64,000 nt of DNA from Mycobacteroides chelonae (GTDB taxonomy: Bacteria; Actinomycetota; Actinomycetes; Mycobacteriales; Mycobacteriaceae). The notes under the pieces are model-generated. The model did no database searches, was not told where the DNA came from, and saw only the letters and a list, made by a program, of their open reading frames with translations. The translations under genes were made by a program, and so were the position numbers. Positions 9,565 to 17,006 of the stretch are shown here, one piece after another (the first letter of the stretch is position 1; each line of letters starts with the position of its first letter). Location of the stretch: assembly GCA_014204435.1 (NCBI GenBank), contig JACHLF010000012.1, positions 32,791-96,790 of the forward strand, given 5' to 3'.

Positions 9565-10437
9565 GTGGCTGCTGCCGAGTTCTTCGACATGCACGTGCAC
9601 GGTGGAGGCGGTGCGTCATTCGGAGACGATCCGGAGGCCAACCGGATTGCCGCGGACTGGCACCGGTCCCACGGCACCGCCGGCCTACTGGCCAGCCTGG
9701 TGACCCTCGCGCCCGACGACATGCTCAGCGCCGTACGCGTGCTCGCCGGCATGGCGGGCACGGAGGGTATCGTCGGGATTCATCTCGAAGGTCCCTGGCT
9801 TTCACCGCGATACGCCGGTGCGCACGATCCGCGGCTGTTGCGCGATCCGGACCTTGGAGAGTTAGAGCGACTACTGGACGCCGGGGCCGGGCACATTCGG
9901 ATGGTCACCATCGCGCCTGAACTACCCAGGGCGATACCGGCCATCGAACTGCTGGTCGAGCGGGGCGTGGTGGCTGCGGTGGGACACACCGATGCCACGT
10001 ACGAGCAGACCTTGCATGCGATTTCGGCAGGGGCCACCGTCGCCACCCATCTCTTCAACGCCATGCGGCCGATCCATCACCGCGAGCCCGGCCCCATTCC
10101 GGCGCTGCTGGAGAGCCCCGCGGTCACCATCGAGTTGATCGCCGACGGCGTACATATCCATCCCGCGATCTATCGCATGGTGCTGGCGGCGGTGGGCCCG
10201 GATCGGATCGCCCTGGTTACCGACGCGATGTGTGCGGCCGGGATGCCGGACGGTGCCTATCAATTGGGGCAGCTCCCGGTGACCGTCACTTGTGGCGAGG
10301 CACGGCTGCCCGACGGCACGATCGCGGGCAGCACGGCCAGCATGGCCGACCTGCACCGGTTCGCGGTGGCGCAGGCCGACCCGCAGGTTGCTGCCCGTCA
10401 AACCTCCGTCAATCCCCGTCGCGCGGTGGGCGTCTAG
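9565..10437 (+). CDS. nagA: Trimmed N-acetylglucosamine-6-phosphate deacetylase
   Basis: NagA hydrolyses N-acetylglucosamine-6-phosphate to glucosamine-6-phosphate and acetate. The 290-residue frame holds the metal and catalytic segments of the amidohydrolase barrel: FFDMHVHGGGG, GIHLEGPWLSP, AAVGHTDATYEQ, THLFNAM, IADGVHIHP and LVTDAM. Family members are usually near 380 residues, with a beta-sandwich built from about 50 N-terminal and 50 C-terminal residues. Both are missing here: the gene starts right at the barrel and ends at NPRRAVGV. Only nine bases separate it from the previous stop, so there is no room for the N-terminus. It may be active but smaller, or decaying. Confidence 0.82.
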   Translation: MAAAEFFDMHVHGGGGASFGDDPEANRIAADWHRSHGTAGLLASLVTLAPDDMLSAVRVLAGMAGTEGIVGIHLEGPWLSPRYAGAHDPRLLRDPDLGELERLLDAGAGHIRMVTIAPELPRAIPAIELLVERGVVAAVGHTDATYEQTLHAISAGATVATHLFNAMRPIHHREPGPIPALLESPAVTIELIADGVHIHPAIYRMVLAAVGPDRIALVTDAMCAAGMPDGAYQLGQLPVTVTCGEARLPDGTIAGSTASMADLHRFAVAQADPQVAARQTSVNPRRAVGV

Positions 10438-10646
10438 GCCGCCGCGTCGTAACGGGGCCCGATGATCTTCGTGATGCCCGGCAGCCGCTGATAGCTTTCG
10501 GGACCGGTCGAGCACGCACGCAGATCGGTGGCGGTGTTGCGAACTGTGGCCAGCAGACGTGAGCAGGACATGCGCGCGCCGTCGGTCGTAATCATCACGC
10601 AGGAGCCGACCACCGCGTCATCGTCGCGCTGCAACAACCCGATCAC
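10434..10646 (-). pseudogene. C-terminal remnant of an unidentified protein
   Basis: A 70-codon minus-strand frame beginning directly after an in-frame TAA (10659-10661), with GTG at 10646. It reads like the end of a folded secreted protein (SCSRLLATVRNTATDLRAC, then YQRLPGITKIIGPRYDAAA). Its stop overlaps the nagA stop as CTAG, the tail-to-tail arrangement used by several intact genes in this window, which supports it being a genuine gene end. I do not recognise the family. No upstream part is readable, so it is probably a remnant. Confidence 0.35.
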
Positions 10647-10674
10647 GTACCGCCATTAGGCGGCGTCGTGCACG

Positions 10675-11006
10675 GTGCTCCCAGAGCTCGGCGAGCCGAT
10701 CGCTTCCGAACAACCGTTCACCAGCCTGCTGGGCCCCGAGGAAGTTCGGCAGCACCTACGACTGACGGGCAGCTTCGTTGTATCCATCGGGTGCGCGACG
10801 GGAAACGAAGAGCTCGCCAATGCATTCTTGGACGTAGGCGCAACCGGCTACTTCGCTCCGCAGCAGGGCCCCGACGGACATACCGCCTTCTCGTCGCGGT
10901 GTTGTTCTTTTGTGAATTGACAGCGGGTAGGACGGGCATCGAGGCAGCCCAGCGAGCGCGCGAATACGACAGTGCGACCGACATGTGGCGCATGTGGTCC
11001 CGGTAA
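10675..11006 (+). pseudogene. Frameshifted C-terminal fragment of an unidentified protein
   Basis: The frame from 10675 reads SFVVSIGCATGNEELANAF and then GATGYFAPQQGPDGHTAF, after which it hits a stop at 10918-10920. Moving one base near 10890 restores a continuous reading, VAVLFFCELTAGRTGIEAAQ, ending WRMWSR at 11006. One missing base (TTCCTCGTC read as TTCTCGTC) explains the break. Upstream, an in-frame TAG at 10657 leaves no N-terminus. I recall similar GCATG and GPDG motifs in uncharacterised alpha/beta proteins but cannot name the family. Together with the minus-strand remnant it fills most of the 660-base gap between nagA and the methyltransferase. Confidence 0.5.
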
Positions 11007-11039
11007 TCGGGTAGCCGTCGCCGCATGTCGTTTCCCCTG

Positions 11040-11098
11040 TTGACAGCCGATCTTAAATATTGTTTTATGCGAATGTATGCATTTATAGAGGGGATTCC
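11040..11098 (+). promoter_or_regulatory. AT-rich promoter region of the methyltransferase gene
   Basis: TTGACA at 11040-11045 is a consensus -35. A TTTTAT hexamer (11063-11068) follows at 17 bases, and AGAGGGG (11088-11094) is a clear ribosome binding site four bases before ATG 11099. The stretch is far richer in A and T than its surroundings. Confidence 0.5.
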
Positions 11099-11713
11099 AT
11101 GGCCCTGGCGGCGCTCGTCCTGTATGTGGTCTTCATTGCCGCGGGGCTGGGCTGGAAGAGCTATCGACAATGGCGCGCGACCGGCTCCACCGGGTTCCGC
11201 GGATTCCACGGACGGCCCGGCTCACGCGAGTGGCTGGCGGGTGTGGGGTTGATCGCCGCGATGGTGGCCGCCCTGCTGGCACCGGCCCTTCAGCTGGCCG
11301 GGATCATCGCTGCCCTTGGCGCCCTTGATCATCGGCCGATTCAGCTCACGGGCATCGCGCTCGCGGTAACGGGAATCGTCGCGACGATCGGGGCCCAGCA
11401 GACGATGGGCCAGTCGTGGCGAGTGGGCGTCGACACCCGGGAGACCACTACGCTGGTGAGCACCGGTGTCTTCGGCTGGGTGCGCAACCCGATCTTCACG
11501 GCGATGCTTACGTTCGCCGCCGGATCTGCCCTGATGGCTCCGAACCCTCTGGCCCTCAGCGGCTGTGCAGTGCTCCTCGTATCCATTGAGCTACAGGTGC
11601 GCGTGGTCGAGGAGCCCTACCTGCTCGCGGCGCACGGCGCCGCCTATCGCGAGTACGGCACCCAGGTCGGACGTTTCGTGCCGGGTATCGGCAGGTTCAA
11701 CGCCCCGGGTTGA
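11099..11713 (+). CDS. Isoprenylcysteine carboxylmethyltransferase-family membrane protein
   Basis: A 204-residue integral membrane protein with about five hydrophobic segments and the ICMT/PEMT-type signature at the C-terminal half: TTLVSTGVFGWVRNPIFTAM, VVEEPYLLAAHGAAYREYG and VGRFVPGIG. The RNP and E-E-Y pattern binds S-adenosylmethionine in this superfamily. Bacterial members methylate lipids or unknown isoprenoid substrates, so the substrate is open. The start at 11099 is fixed by the strong AGAGGGG site. The 3' end overlaps the ammonium-transporter gene by 17 bases, tail to tail. Confidence 0.82.
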   Translation: MALAALVLYVVFIAAGLGWKSYRQWRATGSTGFRGFHGRPGSREWLAGVGLIAAMVAALLAPALQLAGIIAALGALDHRPIQLTGIALAVTGIVATIGAQQTMGQSWRVGVDTRETTTLVSTGVFGWVRNPIFTAMLTFAAGSALMAPNPLALSGCAVLLVSIELQVRVVEEPYLLAAHGAAYREYGTQVGRFVPGIGRFNAPG

Positions 11714-13022
11714 TGAGCCCACCACCGCGCGTGGTGGCCAGCTCGTAGGCAGACTCCGCATGCTCGGCATCGTCGAGACCATCGGACTCGTGCTGCGGAT
11801 GCGACCGGATGCCCATGGAGTGCCTCAGGCCCAGCCCGATGAGCCCGGTGACCACGACCGAGTAGGCAAGGACCACGGCGACGGCCACGAGCTGCAGCCA
11901 GAATTGGTGCAGGCCGCCGCCATAGAGCAATCCATTGACACCCGAGGGCGCCGCGGCGCTGCCGACGATGCCGATCATCAACGTCCCGACGACACCGCCG
12001 ACCAAATGCACACCCACCACATCAAGCGAATCGTCATATCCGAAGCGGTACTTCAACTCGATTGCCAGAGAGCTGACCGCGCCGGCCACCGCACCGACCA
12101 CCAGCGCGCCGATCGGGGTCACCGCTGCACACGAGGGCGTGATGGCGACCAGACCGGCGACCACACCTGAGGCCGCGCCGAACGACGTCGGCTTGCCGTG
12201 GCGGACCTTTTCGACCACCAGCCACGCCGCCATCGACATAGCTCCGGCGCCGAGGGTGTTGGCGATGACGATCGCCGCGGCGCCGTCGGCCGCCAACGCC
12301 GATCCGGCGTTAAACCCGAACCAGCCGAACCACAGCAGCCCGGCACCTAACATGACGGCGGGCAGGTTATGCGGGCGCATCGCCTCGCGCGGCCAACCGC
12401 GCCGCTTGCCCAGCACGATGGCCAGCGCCAGACCGGCCGCACCCGAATTGATCTCCACCGCGGTACCACCGGCGAAGTCGATGACGCCGAGATTGGCAAG
12501 CCACCCGCCCTTGTCGGCGGTGGTGCCCGCAACCGCGAACACCCAGTGTGCCACCGGGAAGTACACCAGGGTCGCCCACAACGCGGTGAAGGCGATCCAG
12601 GGCAGGAAGCGCATGCGATCGGCCACCGCACCCGCGATGAGCGCCACGGTCACCATGGCGAACCCGGCCTGGAACATGACGAAGACCAGTGCCGGGATGT
12701 TGGTCGGGCCCCACAGCGGCACCGAGGGTGCCTTGTAATCGCCCTCGAAAAGGTGCTGCAGCCCGGCGAACTGGAACGGATCGCCAAGAAGGCCGCCGCC
12801 GATATCGGTACCGAACGCCATCGAGTATCCGACGGCCACCCAGAGCACCCACACGACGGCTATGGCCGAAAAGCACATCATCATCATGTTGAGGACGCTC
12901 TTGGCGCGCACCATGCCGCCGTAGAAGAAGGCCAACGCCGGGGTCATCAGGAGCACCAATGCGGCACTCGTCAGCACCCAGGCGGTATTGGCCGCGTCCG
13001 GCACTCCCATATGCGGAAACAT
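11697..13022 (-). CDS. amt: Ammonium transporter Amt
   Basis: A 441-residue Amt/Rh-family channel with eleven predicted helices. Seen: ALVLLMTPALAFFYGGMVRAK in helix 1, FAGGTAVEINSGAAGLALA, the two conserved pore histidines in FPVAHWVFAVAG and VVGVHLVGGVVGTL, and LLWFGWFGFNAGSAL. It imports ammonia/ammonium across the inner membrane. The C-terminal tail after helix 11 is hydrophilic (HPQHESDGLDDAEHAE). No glnK or glnD follows, unlike the classical amtB-glnK operon, so this is probably a secondary copy. Start chosen at ATG 13022; ATG 13010 is also possible. Confidence 0.93.
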   Translation of the reverse strand: MFPHMGVPDAANTAWVLTSAALVLLMTPALAFFYGGMVRAKSVLNMMMMCFSAIAVVWVLWVAVGYSMAFGTDIGGGLLGDPFQFAGLQHLFEGDYKAPSVPLWGPTNIPALVFVMFQAGFAMVTVALIAGAVADRMRFLPWIAFTALWATLVYFPVAHWVFAVAGTTADKGGWLANLGVIDFAGGTAVEINSGAAGLALAIVLGKRRGWPREAMRPHNLPAVMLGAGLLWFGWFGFNAGSALAADGAAAIVIANTLGAGAMSMAAWLVVEKVRHGKPTSFGAASGVVAGLVAITPSCAAVTPIGALVVGAVAGAVSSLAIELKYRFGYDDSLDVVGVHLVGGVVGTLMIGIVGSAAAPSGVNGLLYGGGLHQFWLQLVAVAVVLAYSVVVTGLIGLGLRHSMGIRSHPQHESDGLDDAEHAESAYELATTRGGGLINPGR

Positions 13023-13106
13023 GCGCTGACTACTCCCGGCTCGTGCGATTAGGTCAGCGTGAGTGTAGGGAAGCCAACGCTCGCGTGCGCGCAACCTCAT
13101 CTAAAC

Positions 13107-13120
13107 TAGAACACGTTCCA
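13107..13120. promoter_or_regulatory. KstR-type sterol-regulon operator
   Basis: TAGAACACGTTCCA at 13107-13120 matches TnnAACnnGTTnnA, the published core of the KstR box that controls cholesterol catabolism genes in mycobacteria, at every defined position. It is about 50 bases before the nitronate-monooxygenase homologue, ideal for repressing that promoter. It is also 85 bases upstream of the divergent amt start. Confidence 0.6.
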
Positions 13121-13172
13121 GTTTATTGACGTAGCATTTCACTCCATCACCCGCCCCACCCAAGGAATGGCC

Positions 13173-14306
13173 ATGCATACCCCTATCTGCGACGAGCTCG
13201 GTATCGAGTTCCCAATTTTCGCCTTCACCCACTGTCGCGACGTGGTCGTCGCGGTGAGCAAGGCCGGTGGCTTCGGCGTCTTGGGCGCCGTCGGATTCAC
13301 CCCAGAGCAGCTTGAGATCGAACTCAACTGGATCGACGAGCACATCGGCGACCACCACTACGGCGTCGACATCGTCATTCCCAACAAATACGAGGGCATG
13401 GACGCGAACATGTCGGCCGAAGAGCTCACCACGATGCTCCAGTCGATGGTTCCGCAGGAGCACCTGGATTTCGGCCGCAAGCTGCTGGCTGACCACGGCG
13501 TGCCCGTCGAAGAGGGCAACGACAACGCCCTGCAGCTGTTGGGCTGGACCGAGGCCACCGCGACCCCGCAGGTGGAGATCGCGCTGCGCCACCCCAAGAT
13601 GACGCTGATCGCCAACGCACTGGGCACGCCTCCGGCCGACATGATCAAGCACATCCACGACGCCGGCCGCAAGGTCGCGGCGCTGTGTGGCTCGCCGAAA
13701 CAGGCCCGCAAGCACGCCGACGCCGGAGTGGACATCGTCATCGCCCAGGGCGGTGAAGGTGGTGGCCACTGCGGTGAGGTCGGCTCGATCGTGCTGTGGC
13801 CTCAGGTGGTCAAGGAGATCGCCCCGGTGCCGGTGCTGGCCGCCGGAGGCATCGGCAGCGGCTACCAGATCGCTGCCGCGCTGGCCATGGGCGCGCAGGG
13901 TGCGTGGAGCGGCTCGCAGTGGCTCATGGTCGAAGAGGCCGAGAACACCGCGGTGCAGCAGGAGACCTACGCCAAGGCCACCAGCCGCGATACCGTGCGC
14001 AGCCGGTCCTTCACCGGCAAGCCATGCCGGATGCTCAAGAACGACTGGACCGAGGCCTGGCAGACCGAGGGCAACCCGGAGCCGCTAGGAATGCCGTTGC
14101 AGTACATGGTTTCCGGGATGGCCGTGGCCGCCACCCACAAGTTCCCCGACCAGACGATCGACGTCGCCTTCAACCCCATCGGCCAGGTCGTCGGCCAGTT
14201 CACCAAGGTGGAGAAGTCAGCCGCGGTGATCGAGCGTTGGGTGCAAGAGTACCTGGAGGCAACCAACACCCTCAATGAGCTCAACGAGGCTGCAGCGTCC
14301 GTGTAG
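13173..14306 (+). CDS. Nitronate monooxygenase/2-nitropropane dioxygenase-family flavoprotein
   Basis: A 377-residue TIM-barrel flavoprotein: ELGIEFPIFAFTHCRDVVVAVSKAGGFGVLGAV, then VDIVIAQGGEGGGHCGEVG and VLAAGGIGSGYQIAAALAMGAQGAWSGS, the FMN-phosphate loop of nitronate monooxygenases and enoyl reductases of the FabK type. It resembles M. tuberculosis Rv1533 more than short NMOs (from memory). The ATG at 13173 is preferred over 13167 because AAGGA lies seven bases upstream. The KstR-like operator suggests a role in sterol or fatty-acid catabolism. A long hairpin terminates it. Confidence 0.85.
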   Translation: MHTPICDELGIEFPIFAFTHCRDVVVAVSKAGGFGVLGAVGFTPEQLEIELNWIDEHIGDHHYGVDIVIPNKYEGMDANMSAEELTTMLQSMVPQEHLDFGRKLLADHGVPVEEGNDNALQLLGWTEATATPQVEIALRHPKMTLIANALGTPPADMIKHIHDAGRKVAALCGSPKQARKHADAGVDIVIAQGGEGGGHCGEVGSIVLWPQVVKEIAPVPVLAAGGIGSGYQIAAALAMGAQGAWSGSQWLMVEEAENTAVQQETYAKATSRDTVRSRSFTGKPCRMLKNDWTEAWQTEGNPEPLGMPLQYMVSGMAVAATHKFPDQTIDVAFNPIGQVVGQFTKVEKSAAVIERWVQEYLEATNTLNELNEAAASV

Positions 14307-14314
14307 CCAACTGT

Positions 14315-14371
14315 CGAGTGTGCGGATACGGTCAGACGGTCGTCTGAATCTCGACCGTATCCGCACACTCG
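14315..14371. terminator. Bidirectional hairpin terminator between convergent genes
   Basis: Two 19-base arms, 14315-14333 and 14353-14371, are perfectly complementary (first arm CGAGTGTGCGGATACGGTC). The 19-base interior has a smaller AGAC/GTCT stem. It sits between the stop of the nitronate-monooxygenase gene and the stop of the convergent secreted-protein gene, with no T tract. Confidence 0.75.
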
Positions 14372-14398
14372 GCCAGGTAGCAGCCTGAGGCCAATCTC

Positions 14399-15067
14399 CT
14401 ACTGGCCCAGGCCGTTCTGCATGGTGTTGGCCAATACGTTCACTGCGAGGCTGCCGTTGCCGGGCTGGCAGACCTTGGCCTGCAGCAGCACGTTTTCACG
14501 CTTGCGCGTCTGCGTGAAACAGCGGCGGTCAAGGCCCGCCTCCTCCTTCATCCAGGCGGCATCGGCAGCGCCGGCGGCCCGTCCCATGAATGTCCACACC
14601 TCACGGCGCCCGCCGTTCAAGATCAAGATGGCCGTCTGCCCGGAACATCCCTGGGTGCGATCCACCACTCGATGGAATGCGCGATCGGCAGCATCGTTAT
14701 CGGCGAACACCCCAATCGATTGCTTCACCAAATGCGTTGCATCCGTAGCAGAATCCTGCGTTGTCGCGCCACGGAAAGAGGCTAGGTCCGGATCCGCGTA
14801 CACCTCGTCCAGCCCGATGTCCGACCAATTGTTGCACTCCGGAACGTCCACCGAGAACGCCTGGAACGGCTGCGTGAACTCGCTGTGCGAACCCAGCTGA
14901 GCACCGATGACATTGCTTACCGAACCACGCGCAAGCACGGCATAGTTGACGACACCCGGATCAGACGGGCGGGCACCCGCCACCGGGGTCAGCGTCAGCC
15001 CCAGGGCCGCGACCGCCACCGACATCAACACAATTCGGGGCGTACCCATCACACCCATCACACCCAT
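14399..15067 (-). CDS. Secreted sensor-domain (PknH extracellular-like) protein, copy 1
   Basis: A 222-residue exported protein. After a short repetitive start (MGVMGVMGTP) comes a hydrophobic signal segment, IVLMSVAVAALGLTLTPVAGA, with a likely signal-peptidase site. The mature part has four spaced cysteines in the pattern of the mycobacterial PknH-like extracellular domain (PECNNWSDIGLDEVY, RTQGCSGQTA, DRRCFTQTR, AKVCQPG). Ligand unknown. The ATG at 15067 overlaps the stop of the upstream paralogue (ATGA), so the two are co-translated. Two further in-frame ATGs lie at 15058 and 15049 because of a nine-base repeat. Confidence 0.75.
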   Translation of the reverse strand: MGVMGVMGTPRIVLMSVAVAALGLTLTPVAGARPSDPGVVNYAVLARGSVSNVIGAQLGSHSEFTQPFQAFSVDVPECNNWSDIGLDEVYADPDLASFRGATTQDSATDATHLVKQSIGVFADNDAADRAFHRVVDRTQGCSGQTAILILNGGRREVWTFMGRAAGAADAAWMKEEAGLDRRCFTQTRKRENVLLQAKVCQPGNGSLAVNVLANTMQNGLGQ

Positions 15068-15070
15068 CAC
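15044..15070. repeat. Nine-base tandem repeat at the gene junction, three copies
   Basis: ACCCATCAC occurs three times head to tail on the plus strand. On the minus strand each unit supplies ATGGGTGTG, that is Met-Gly-Val, giving three alternative start codons for the 14399 gene. A change in copy number would keep the frame but lengthen or shorten the N-terminus. Confidence 0.8.
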
Positions 15071-15732
15071 ACAACAGCTTCCATCGCGTCGGCAATACGT
15101 GCCGCTGCCCGCTCTCCGCTTCTGGGCAAACACACCTTTACGTGGAACATGACTTCTTGTCGCGCCCGCATCTCGACATAGCAGCTGCGGTCGTTCGCCT
15201 CATGGGTCATCGACCAACCGGCAGTGCCGTCGCTGGAGCTTTTCTGGGTGGATGTCCATGCGTCCGTTACACCTTGGCCATCGGTGACCGTCATCGGATG
15301 CCCGTAACAGTCCGACATGAAGATCAACGCCACCACCGGATCGACGGACGCCGTCGGGCTGTTGAACACGCCCACAGCCTGTTTCAACGAGTACCGCGCC
15401 TCCGATGCGAACTTCTGCGACGACTGACCCCGGTACGCCACGCGCGTGCCCAAGTTTGCGTTGAACACCTGATCCAGCCCTACGTCGGCGAAGTCCGCGC
15501 AACTCGGCTCACTCCCCTGAATTCCGGCTGTCGAGGCGTGGAAGGTCTGCGATGCCGACAGTTCGGCATCGACCATCCTGCTCACCGTCGCGGGCTTTTG
15601 CAGAACGGTATCCAGCGCCTCGGGACCTACCGCCTGCGCGGGAGGCAGCGCCAGCGCCGAAACACCGGCCGAGGCACGCATCACACGCCTGGCGCGACCA
15701 TCGCCGCGATCTTGCCGACCCTCATTCGACAT
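15067..15732 (-). CDS. Secreted sensor-domain (PknH extracellular-like) protein, copy 2
   Basis: A 221-residue paralogue of the next gene. The shared pattern is PSCADFADVGLDQVF, an N-proximal hydrophobic stretch (SAGVSALALPPAQA), MSDCYGHP, DRSCYVEMRARQE and KVCLPRSG, so the cysteine spacing is conserved. The start is ATG 15732: a TATGCT -10 hexamer (15739-15744) lies six bases before it, so the transcript is probably leaderless. The signal segment is weak and preceded by a charged MSNEGRQDRGDGRARR region. First gene of the two-gene operon. Confidence 0.72.
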   Translation of the reverse strand: MSNEGRQDRGDGRARRVMRASAGVSALALPPAQAVGPEALDTVLQKPATVSRMVDAELSASQTFHASTAGIQGSEPSCADFADVGLDQVFNANLGTRVAYRGQSSQKFASEARYSLKQAVGVFNSPTASVDPVVALIFMSDCYGHPMTVTDGQGVTDAWTSTQKSSSDGTAGWSMTHEANDRSCYVEMRARQEVMFHVKVCLPRSGERAAARIADAMEAVV

Positions 15733-15771
15733 AGGTCGAGCATACGGAAGGGCTACGAGCGTAGGTATCCG

Positions 15772-16121
15772 TCATCCGAAAGGGCTGTTGAACACGAAAT
15801 AGGCGCCCACGGCGATCAACACGAACCCCACGAAGTGATTGAGCGTGAGCTTTTCACCCAGGTACCACACCGCGAAGCCGAGAAACGCCGTCCAGGTGAT
15901 GACCTCCTGCGTGGCCTTGAGCTCGGCACCCGAATAGACTTCGCTACCAAGGCGATTCGCGGGAACCGCCAGGCAGTACTCGAAGAATGCGATCAGCCAG
16001 CTGACCAGTACGACCACCCACAACGGGTAATCCTTGAACTTCAGTGGCCATACCAGGCGAACGTCATGAAGACGTTCGAGCAGATGAGCAGCACGGGCGG
16101 CAACAACCGGGCGGTCAGCAT
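15772..16121 (-). pseudogene. DUF486 (DMT-superfamily) small membrane protein, frameshifted
   Basis: From ATG 16121 the frame reads MLTARLLPPVLLICSNVF, then MTFAWYGH, and meets TGA at 16041-16043. One base over, the frame continues LKFKDYPLWVVVLVSWLIAFF to VFNSPFG at 15772. The two halves join into the usual roughly 115-residue, four-helix DUF486 protein if CACTG is restored to CACCTG, so one C is missing near 16044. It is either a real inactivating deletion or a sequencing error. DUF486 proteins are uncharacterised, drug/metabolite-transporter-like membrane proteins. Confidence 0.8.
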
Positions 16122-16146
16122 GTCCACATTGTGTAGATCTTCCCTG

Positions 16147-16442
16147 TCAACTGCCCACAGCCGCTAGCCTGCTGCGCATGGGCGCCGCCTGGCTCGGGCG
16201 CCGGGGATTCAAACCCGACGAGCATCCGGCGAGCAGTTGCAGTGCCCAGGAATCCCCCGGTTCCTGCTGCAACGCGAGGGTGTAATGGTTCAGAGCCTCG
16301 GCGAAGCGCCGACGCTGAACCAACAGCTCGATGACGCGCAGCCGCAGCGCGAGCACCTCAGGGCTCGCCTCAACGGCAGACAGCATTTCGGCGATTACGG
16401 CGTCGTCGGCCAGCGGATCCCCTCCCCAGCGATGATTCGCGC
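16147..16442 (-). pseudogene. TPR-domain remnant, possibly the N-terminus of an AAA ATPase
   Basis: The minus-strand frame reads ANHRWGGDPLADDAVIAEM, then SPEVLALRLRVIELLVQRRR and a tetratricopeptide-like helix pair (FAEALNHYTLALQQEPGDSW), then degenerates and stops at 16147. No good start codon exists except the internal ATG at 16386. The pattern resembles the TPR head that precedes a two-ring AAA ATPase in some actinobacteria (recollection, moderate). No ATPase domain follows, so this is a truncated remnant directly downstream of an intact TPR gene. Confidence 0.45.
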
Positions 16443-16943
16443 TCAGCGAAGACGACCGTCGAGGTTGTTCGCCTGACGCATGTCCGCGATGGCCCCTTCA
16501 AGATCACCGAGCTCGCGGCGAAGAATGGCGCGCATCGACAACGCATCGGGAAAATCTGGCCTGATATCGAGGGCCTCCCCAATTGCCGTCAGCGCTTCGT
16601 TCGGTTTGCGGGCTCCGTTGAGGGCCCATGCGTGGGCGTAGTGGTTGATGGCGTCGTGACTGCCGTACCGCACCGCGGAGAGCGCGCATTCGATCGCATC
16701 GAAGTGCCGTCCCATGCTGCCGAGGCAATACGCCAGGATGCGCCAAGCCAGGGAATTCTTGTGCTCCAGCTCCAGTGCATCGTTTGCGAGACGCAGTGCC
16801 TCACCATCATTTCCGGACGCCAGAGCCTCGCTCGCGCGAGTTGCCAGCTCAATTGCGTCCACACCAACGACGGTACGCGAACCCTGCTCACCGGTTATCC
16901 ATTCACCCGCAGCCATGTCAATCAGAATTCCGTTAGCAATCAT
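16443..16943 (-). CDS. Tetratricopeptide-repeat protein
   Basis: A 166-residue helical protein with about three TPR-like units: ALASGNDGEALRLANDALEL, SLAWRILAYCLGSMGRHFDAI, INHYAHAWALNGARKPNEAL and FPDALSMRAILRRELGDLEG. No signal peptide, so cytosolic. TPR proteins are scaffolds and the partner is unknown. The start codon ATG 16943 is buried in a perfect 19-base palindrome; ATG 16916 is an alternative start that would leave the palindrome untranslated. The TPR/AAA remnant immediately downstream may once have been its operon partner. Confidence 0.7.
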   Translation of the reverse strand: MIANGILIDMAAGEWITGEQGSRTVVGVDAIELATRASEALASGNDGEALRLANDALELEHKNSLAWRILAYCLGSMGRHFDAIECALSAVRYGSHDAINHYAHAWALNGARKPNEALTAIGEALDIRPDFPDALSMRAILRRELGDLEGAIADMRQANNLDGRLR

Positions 16944-16950
16944 TGCTAAC
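16932..16950. promoter_or_regulatory. Perfect 19-base palindrome over the TPR gene start
   Basis: GTTAGCAAT-C-ATTGCTAAC is a perfect inverted repeat of two nine-base arms around one central base. It spans the ATG at 16941-16943. TAGGAT, a possible -10, lies eight bases before that ATG. It is likely an operator for an unseen regulator, or a start-codon hairpin in the mRNA. Confidence 0.55.
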
Positions 16951-17006
16951 TATCCTAAACGGACCTCATGTACCCGTCGACAACTCTGGCGACAGAGGGA
17001 TGTTAG

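Noticed and set aside
13101..13769. A 222-codon open frame antisense to the nitronate-monooxygenase gene
   Set aside because: It mirrors a well-supported gene on the other strand, has no recognisable domain, and arises from the high GC third positions.
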